Shown here: piece by piece, positions 53,201 to 62,200 of the stretch
Position numbering within the stretch: the first letter of the stretch is position 1
Layout of the letters: each line of letters starts with the position of its first letter
NCBI GenBank assembly: GCA_028023455.1
Contig: JAQFVV010012418.1
Span: forward strand, 9,235,244 to 9,299,243
Length of the DNA: 64,000 nt
From: Epiperipatus broadwayi
Taxonomy: Eukaryota > Onychophora > Udeonychophora > Euonychophora > Peripatidae
Reading direction: 5' to 3'
The notes under the pieces: generated by a model
The model's input: the letters and a program-made list of their open reading frames with translations, nothing else
What the model was told of the DNA's origin: nothing
The model's database searches: none
Made by a program: the position numbers and the translations under genes

Positions 53201-56200
53201 TAAGAGAATATACATGTAAATGGAAAACCATGGATAATTTAGTGTGCAAATTGTGTAAGGAAGGTATAGAAAATATTAGGCACCTGTTGATTGAATGAAA
53301 ATGCTTGAAAGCAGAAAGGGTACAGATAATCAAGTTATGGGAGAATAGACATGAACAAAGTGACTATACAGAAAGTGAGTTATTAGTTTGTATGTTGGGT
53401 TTGCGAAGAGATAAGGGGGATTTAGATATAAAGGCCATAGAGTTGACAAAGATTATGTTGTGGAAATGGGATGGGGCAGAATATGGGAAGACTTAAGAGT
53501 GGGGAATGGAGAATAAAATAGCTAACAGGTTTATCTGGGCATAATTGCTGAGATATTCTTGACTTCGTTTAAGGAGAAGCCAAATACATCACATCAACAA
53601 CAACAACAATAGTAAATAATAATAATACACTTTCTGGAGATATTTTTCTTTACTCACCACAATACATTTAGTTTAATAAAATAAAAAAAATATCTAGAGC
53701 TAAGTTCTCTTCAATAATTCCAATAAGAAAATGTTTTAATTTATTAGTATACTTTTTTTTTCTTTTTTTTTTTTAAAAAAAAAACATTTCAAAAGTTTCC
53801 TGCTTACTTTTCATGTTAAAATTATAAAACAGAAGGCACAAAGATTCAAATGTGTTTGTCTATTTTACAAGATCATTTTTTCCATTAGACAAGCATTTGC
53901 ATACTGATCTATGATGTATGGATAGGCTTATATGTTGATGAGTTAAATATTGAGTTTCTTTACTCCATTTTGTTTTCTTTAACTATTCTAAAAAAATAGC
54001 ATTTTTGCAAAGCAAGAATTCATAATAACACTGTAACAATGTTTACTCCCTGCAACTAATTGATGATATTCTCTAATAATATATGGTTGTGCAATTTTCA
54101 CTAGCTTTCCAATGTTTTAGAATAGAGCTCGAATTAAGTCTTTCTGCCAACATTTTTTTCCAGCAATATAATATGCTGTTTTCTGTGTATTTCAGTCTAA
54201 GAATAAATCTCAAAAAAAAATAAATCCCGACTTAGGTTTTAAAATCGAATTTATAACAATACGCAAAAGAAACTGCTATCAGCCTGCTTTTTCTTATTGC
54301 TATTTTTTTCTAATTAAATCCCAGGTAAATCTGATAATTAATAAAATAAAATTCCTAATCAATACACACACAAAAAAATAAAGAAAATATATTTTTAGAA
54401 TCTCCAATTTTGATAAGAAAAAAAAATTCCTTTCTCTTTTATAAAAGAAAATATTATATGAACCAGTAATCAAAAAAAAAAAAATCTTTGATAATTTTAC
54501 TCATTTTAATTGATTATACTTTTACAAGATAATAAAAAAAGCAACTTAATATTTGTTTTTTAAATTTTTAGATAGACAAAATAAAATATATGATTTTTTT
54601 AATGATACAAAGTAAAATAAAATAAACATATTGTATTTTTTTTATTATTACAAACATGTTTTAAATCTGAATCTATGTTTGTTTATTTTAAAATATATCT
54701 ATTTAACACTCATTAATGTAGATAGTTGATGGATGCTTGAAAGTCTCAGTTCAAATCCCCTATAGTAACACTCATTAATGTATTTATATTTATAAAGCTA
54801 CTTATACTAACTTGTGATGGGGTTCGATCATCATTATGCCATCACACTTCAAACAAATTTATGTTTATTTATTTCAAAATATGTTTTTAGCTCATTTATA
54901 TATTAATATTTGCAGGGCTAGCTAATATTAACATGATAGGATTCAATCATTATCCCATCACAGTGTATAATTATATCAAATGGCGAATGATGGGACCACA
55001 AGCACAGCAATATTGATCATAAGCTTGACCATCTAATAATCACTAAAATGTAAAACAGTTTTTAAAATTGTTCACTGCAAGTAAAGTTTTCCCTAAGAAA
55101 CAGAAAATGAATTTATATGTATATAAACATAAAATATATTTATATATAACTTGATTAGGTTTATAAAATGAGTGAAAACTATTTTTTGCTAGTTTTGAGT
55201 AAGAATGACTCCTATTACATATGGTTTTAGCCTATCTAAATCTTTATAATGTAATATTTACATTGATAACAATGCTATAACATTATGTGAAGCAGGCCTG
55301 GATTTAAGGCAATTGGGCCCAATCGAGCAAATTGGGCCCTGCACTTGAAGGAGCCCCAAATCACCACCAAAATTAACAAGAAGTTATTTTTCGAAATTTA
55401 AAGCAAATTGCTTTTGATAATAAAGGATAAATTATAAATTATTCAAATAATTAAAAATATATTTATTATAAGTTCGCATTGATGGATGAGATTTATTATT
55501 GTGTTTATTATAATATATATACATTATAATATAGAAAACGGATACCCATAAGTGTCATTTTTGACTAACATTTAATTAATCGGATAATACTATCTTCTCT
55601 TTCAATTATTCTATTCTCTATGCGTCTTATTCGGCGCACTCACAATCGTTTTTTGGCATTAATCATTGTTGCGCTGCACTCTCTATTAAGTAGATATGGC
55701 TACTATCAAATGTCAATTGTTTATTGCATTTGCAGTTCTCTATTCTTCTAATCGTTTTAATTATTAGTATCATATTTTGTGACTATAATTACTAATTGTT
55801 AAAAAAGGTAAGTACTAATTATATTACGTAATATTTATTAACAAGAAATTATATTTAAAATTAAAAATTTAAGCATATTTTGTGATTAAAAATGGATTTA
55901 ATTTTATCATTAGATGTCGAATCCACTGAAACAAGAAAGAGATGTTGGAAGAAAATATAAAAGTGGTCATCTAAAAAGGAAATTAAGTGCAAAAAGGAAA
56001 ATGAAAGTGAAAAACTCAGAGGTGCTTTGAACAAATTTTTAAAAATAGATAATGATGACAAAGGTGAAGAAGATGAAAATGACAAAAATGAAGAAGAAAA
56101 TGATGATAAAGTGAAGAAGAACAGGTAAAAAATAAACAAGAAACACAATTACATAGACCAGAACTGGAAGAAGCAAATATTGGAATGAAAATGGGAAAAA

Positions 56201-59200
56201 CTGAATATAACTGATGATCCTGCTTCTTGGCCTGAGATTATTACTCAACAAATAAGAGATTATTTAGTTAAAAAAGGTCCTACAAAAATTATCTTAAATG
56301 AGTTTCCGCACCAAGAGGATGGAACACACTTTTCAAAAGTGCATCTGAAAAGAAAGCTTACGAATGGTGAAATAATAAGCTGTCCTTGGATAATATATTC
56401 TGAATCAGAAGACAGAATATTTTGTTTTTATTGTTGGCTATTGAGTATGGGTACCTCAATTGCACTAGCCACTGTAGGATTTAATAATTGGCCAAATATA
56501 TATAAATAGATTAGCCACACATGAAAAATCAAAAAGTCATTTGGTAGCTGTGTTAAAATGTACAGAGCTTCAAAAAAGACTTTCTGCTGAGCAAACAATA
56601 GATAATGTTCAACAGAAGTTGTTGAACCAAGAAAAAGTTCATTTGTATAAGAGATTTGAAAGATTATTTTCTGTAGTTCAGTTTTTAGCTGAACGAAATA
56701 TCGTGTTTAGAGGATCCATCGAAAACCTAGGCAATGCATGAAATGGAAATTTTCTAGGAATACTACTTGAAAAATTTGATCCAGTAATGCAGGATCATAT
56801 ACAAAGAATCACCACAAAACAAATACACCAAAGTTATTTAAGCAAAACAATACAAAATGAAAGAATAAACTTAATAGGCAACAAATTAAAAAATAAAATT
56901 GATAGAATAAAATATGGAAAATATTTTACTGTGATTCTGGATTGTACTCCAGATGTCAGTCATCAAGAACAAATGTCTCTTAGCATCAGATATGTTTCAG
57001 ATGGAACATTACCAGGCTCGAATATCGTTATATATGAACAATTTATCAAATTTATACATGTAGAGAGCAGCACAGGAGAAAATCTATTTTTTGTGTTAAA
57101 GAAAGAAATTCAAAGTTTAGGGATTGACATCAATAACATAAGAGGGCAAGGATATGACAATGGTTCGAACATGAAGGGTAAAGTCTTCGGGGTTCAAGCT
57201 AGACTCTTAAAAAAAAATCCAAGGGCATTTTTTACTCCTTGCATTTGTCACAATTATAATCTAGTATTGGGAGATGTAGCAAAAATTTGCCCAGAAGCTT
57301 TAACCTTCTTTGGTATTCTCCAATGCCTATACGTTTTGTTTTTGGCTTCTTCAAAAAGATAGTTAGTACTTCTCAAATATGTAAAAGAGCTTACTGTGAA
57401 GCCTCTTTGCGATACTAGGTGGGAAAGTCGGATTCAAAGCATAAAAGCAGTGAGATACCAAATAGGTGAATTTTATGATTGTCTTTTCAAAATATCAGAA
57501 ATTTCCGAAGGTCTACAAATTAAAAGCAAGGCAGAATATCTTGGAAATGCAATGAAAGACTATAAATTTTTAGTATCACTAGTTTTTTGGTACAATTTAC
57601 TGTTCCAAGTCAATTATGTAAGCAAGGAACTTCAAAGTAAATCTGTAGATGTATCCATTGCACTTTCTTCATTTGAAAAACTTTTAAAATGGTTAAGCGA
57701 CTACAGAAATACTGGATTCGAACAAGTTTTCGTTCAAGCAAAAACTCTTGCAGAAGATTTGGAAATATCTACAGAATTTCGAAATAAAAGGCTTAGGAAA
57801 AGAAAAAAAAACATTTCAATTATGAAGGCCATGATGAACCTATTGTAGATCCGATAAATGCATACAAGATATCTTTTTTTAATTTTGTTTTAGATAAAGC
57901 TACAGAATCACTAAAAGATCATTTTGAACAATTGAAAAATCATAATGACTTATTTGGGTTTCTGGGAAAATTTCAAAATATGGAAAAAAAGCACTTCAAA
58001 AACATGCAGCTAAATTAGAAATTTCTCTAACAGATTCTAGGTTCACAGAAAATGATGCACTAATAGTGAAGGAAGCTGATATAGATGGGAAAATGTTAGT
58101 TGAAGAAATGGAAGCTTTAAAATCTATGCTTCCATCAGAATTTTTTGAAAATCCATTTTAAATGTTCATATTTTTATCGGAAAATGATAGAGCAACGACA
58201 TTCCCAAACTTGTTTATTGCTCTCCGAATATATTTAACAATTCCAGTGAGTGTTGCTTCTGGAGAAAGATCATTTTCCAGACTAAAAGTAATAAAAAACT
58301 ATCTGAGATCGACAATGAATCAGGATAGATTAAATAGTTTAGCAATTATGTCGATTGAAAGTGAAGAAGCAAGGAAATTGGATTTTCAAATTATTTTAGA
58401 AGAATTTACAGAACAAAAAATTAGAAATATGTAAATTCATATTCAATGATGTAAATTTGTATTCAATAAAATGGAATTGTTTTTGTATTTTGTGCATTTT
58501 TATTTTTTAAGGTATGTCGAAGTTTACCTATCTTATGATCCATGATATTTGATTTATATATATATAGAATTTGCATTTTATTTAAATATTTAATATATAG
58601 AGGGCCCCGCAAAAAAAATCCAATCGGGCCCCACACTTATTGGATCCGGGCCTGAATTGTGAAGTGTCATGATTTATTATCTTACAGGATTAAGCCTCCA
58701 TGATAAAGTTTATTATTTAATTGGTATAAAAAAGTTTACAGTTTTAGATTTCAGATTTAAGTATTAATTTATAAACTCATTGAAATTGTCTTCAATGAGT
58801 TTATAAATTAATACTATTTTATTTTTATTAGTATGTTAGGAATATAGTCATAAAAAACTACATATAGTGTTGTGCATAAATAATCCATGATATAATGCAG
58901 ATGTATATACAAATAAATGATTTATTCTAAGAAATCATATGAAGTTTAAACAACTAAAGAAGCAGAGACTGAACTGTGATCTATAGATCATGGGATTTAA
59001 AGTCTATTATTACCATTGTAATAAAATCACACAGCAAAATAGATGTATAAATAAAGTATTATGAAATATAATATATAGGTTATTTATTGAGTTCAGCCTA
59101 ATATTTTTATATTTTTTGTAAATACTATTTAAATTGCATATTTCTATTTACATATGCTTTTTTAAAATGTAATTTACTGCTGAGTATTTAGTGGGTTTAA

Positions 59201-62200
59201 TGTTAAGTAGTAACAGTAAGAATCTATACTTAACACCATTCATAGTTTGGATTAAGGAGCATTCTTTTCATTACTAAGTAGCTGCATATTTTTATGTAGG
59301 TATTACATACTATAGATGATGATAACATAACAAAAGTAGTCATAGAATATATGGGTTAATGATTAATTAGGAAAAAAAATAGTATATAAGCTATAATATT
59401 TTTTTTCTCATATTAAAAAAAAGATTAATTTTATTATCTAAAAATAAACAACTTTTATCTATCAGTTATACATTTTATTTTAAAACTGAAACAGAAATAC
59501 TAGAAAAATTTGCATTGACTGTATGGAAAACATTAGTAATATACACCTACAATAATCACCTATTATTATCTAAACACAGAATCTTATTTTCTAGATCTTT
59601 CAACTTACCTTAAAAATTAAATGCATTTTAGAGTGTATATATATAATATAACTTATTAGTTTTAAAATTTGATTTATTACAATTTATACGATTTTTCTTT
59701 TTTTTTTTTTTTAAAAAACGATTTTTCTTATTTTCCATATAAAATCACTAGATTAAAAACAATATAATAATAAAAGAAATTATTGTGAGATTAGTTCCTC
59801 AGGAGGTTATGTGACATTTGGGCAACAGAAGTGAAAAGTTGAGCTTTAATTTAAAAACCAATAACTCTTAAGTTTATCATCCTACCACTGCAATAAACCA
59901 TAAATAAATGATTAGTTGCTTACTTGTGAGGTCATGTGATATTAAATGATTGAAATTAACAGATTGAACTCCAATTCTGAAGCTATTATTTTTTGAGTCG
60001 CCTATTATTGCACTAAATCACATATGACAAAATTTTTTTTTAATTATTACAAAACAAATGTTTAATAATTTAAAAAATATTTAATTTTTAATGAATATAT
60101 GGAATATTCTATTTTATATAAATTAAATAGTAATATATTATTTATTAAATCTAATAATTGTATTAGCCAGTTTACAAAGCTATGAAATCAAATTCATATT
60201 GGAGAAAAATATTGTCTGCAAGATTATCCCTATACTTATGCATTCAATATTACAGAACAAAATGATGATGTAACCCATCAAAAATGCTTTTATTTTATCA
60301 GCAAAACTAACAATGAAAAAGTGTACAGTGAATGATATCTTTATTAAATATTTCATATTTTTAATCTCACATATCAAACATAATATTACTGTTTCTCTTT
60401 ATTTTCATTTATGATTATGCAATAATTTGATTATATATATTGTAAGGGACTTGAACTCAGACTTTCAAGCTTCCAACAGTTACCCAATACATCTTATACA
60501 ACAGATATGAATGATCACACATATATGAAAAAGATAAATGATCTTCAATAGATGTATTTTATGCTGAATCAGCATTCATCAGTTGATCCAGATCATCATT
60601 TCCACACACATATACAATCAGTGCTCAGTTTACATTATGATGGCAAACTTTAATGGACAATATTCAATCTTCTCCATCTCTTTGGCTAATCATATCATTG
60701 AAAATCCATGGATGGAATCCTCAAAGCCCTTGCTGATACCAATACTACTGTCATACCCATGTTGATCTTAAGTCAGTATGTCCCTTCACATATAAGATCT
60801 TAATATGTCCATTTAATTATACAGAAAAGAGATGGGCAGAATACAGGCTGAATATGTAATATTTTAAATACATGTATATTTTTTAATGTAATTATAAGGA
60901 ATTTGAACTCAGACTTTCAAGTTCCCTACAGCTATCCAATCCATTTTATACAACTGATACACAAGACCACATTCAGGGATAGTTGTAGGGAACTTGAAAG
61001 TCTGAGTTCAAGTTCCTTATATTACATTAGAAAATATACATGTATTTAAAATATTATGTATTCTTCTTGTATTCTGCCCATCCCTCTTCAGTATAAATTT
61101 AGTCAACATGCGTATGGCAATAATATTGACATCAGCAAGGGTTTTGAGCATTCCATCCTCAGATCTTCAATGATATGGATGGCTGAAGAGTTGGAGAGGT
61201 AGAAAATTGAAATTTGTCTATTAAAGTTTCTTAATATAATCTAAGCACTGGTTGTATATATGTGTGGGAGATGGTGATTTGAACCAATTGATGAATGCTA
61301 GTTCAGCATAAAATATGTATATTGGAGATCATTTATCTTTTTCACATGCATGTGGTTGTATAAGATAGATTGGATAGCCAAAGGGAGCTTAAAAGTCTGA
61401 GTTCAAGTCCTTATAATTACATTAGAAAATTATATATATAATTTGTAAGTTGTATCTACCTGTTTTTAAGGTGGTACTGGAGCTTTAGCTTATGCATTAG
61501 TTAAAAAGTATCCACATATGAAAGTAATTGTAGTGGATTTACCATCAGTAATTCAGATAACAGATCAATTTAGACCCAAAGATGATGAAGATTATAGCAA
61601 CGTTACATTTCAAAGTTGTAAGTATTTGTAGTTTTTCATTATTACAATTTTTTTTATGTATTATATGGAAAAAATATGTTAATTGATAACCAAGCCCATT
61701 AGCATTTAATTGCGAAAACCTACTTAAAATTCCCTAATTGATTTTCTTAATAATTTTTGCTATATGGTTGTTGTTTTTTTTCCCCTATATCAAATGCGTT
61801 GACCGAGTAGCGAAACCGGGCCAGCTGTTGGAAAGGCAGCTATGCCAATCACTAGGCCACCAACGCTTGACTACTATATGGTTGTTATTTTATTTTTTAG
61901 CAAGAAATCAATTTATCTTTTTGTTTTTATTTGTTAAAGTAAAAGGAAAAATGATTTTTTTATTCGATGTCTTTTTAAGCCACTTTAAATTTAAAGCATA
62001 AAATCTTAATGTTTTGCTTATACTGCATAGGTTTCAAATTGGTTTACTGCATTATAAATTTAATAAGCAACGAAATAAGTATAATATATATAATTCAATG
62101 CATATTATATTGTGTTTTATATTTAGATTGTTTTCATGTTTTACAGTAATAAAAGTACAAAAATATCATACCAATTATGATTGAAAAACGTTTGTATGTT

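Larger units (their letters stand above)
60440..61440. mobile_element. Large inverted pair of hammerhead family 2 repeats
   Basis: A - strand copy (about 60440-60855) faces a + strand copy (about 61065-61440). Between them is a smaller palindrome (60856-61064) made of two family 2 3' ends, whose arms include CTGAGTTCAAGTTCCTTAT and TACATGTATTTAAAATATT. Each large arm holds one ribozyme-like motif and ends in the tRNA-like half. The right end lies only about 30 bp upstream of ASMT exon 5. Confidence 0.75.

Noticed and set aside
55861-56251. Ser/Phe-rich open frames on the - strand
   Set aside because: They are the antisense of the acidic and Lys-rich N-terminal part of the hAT transposase, so their composition is a by-product.
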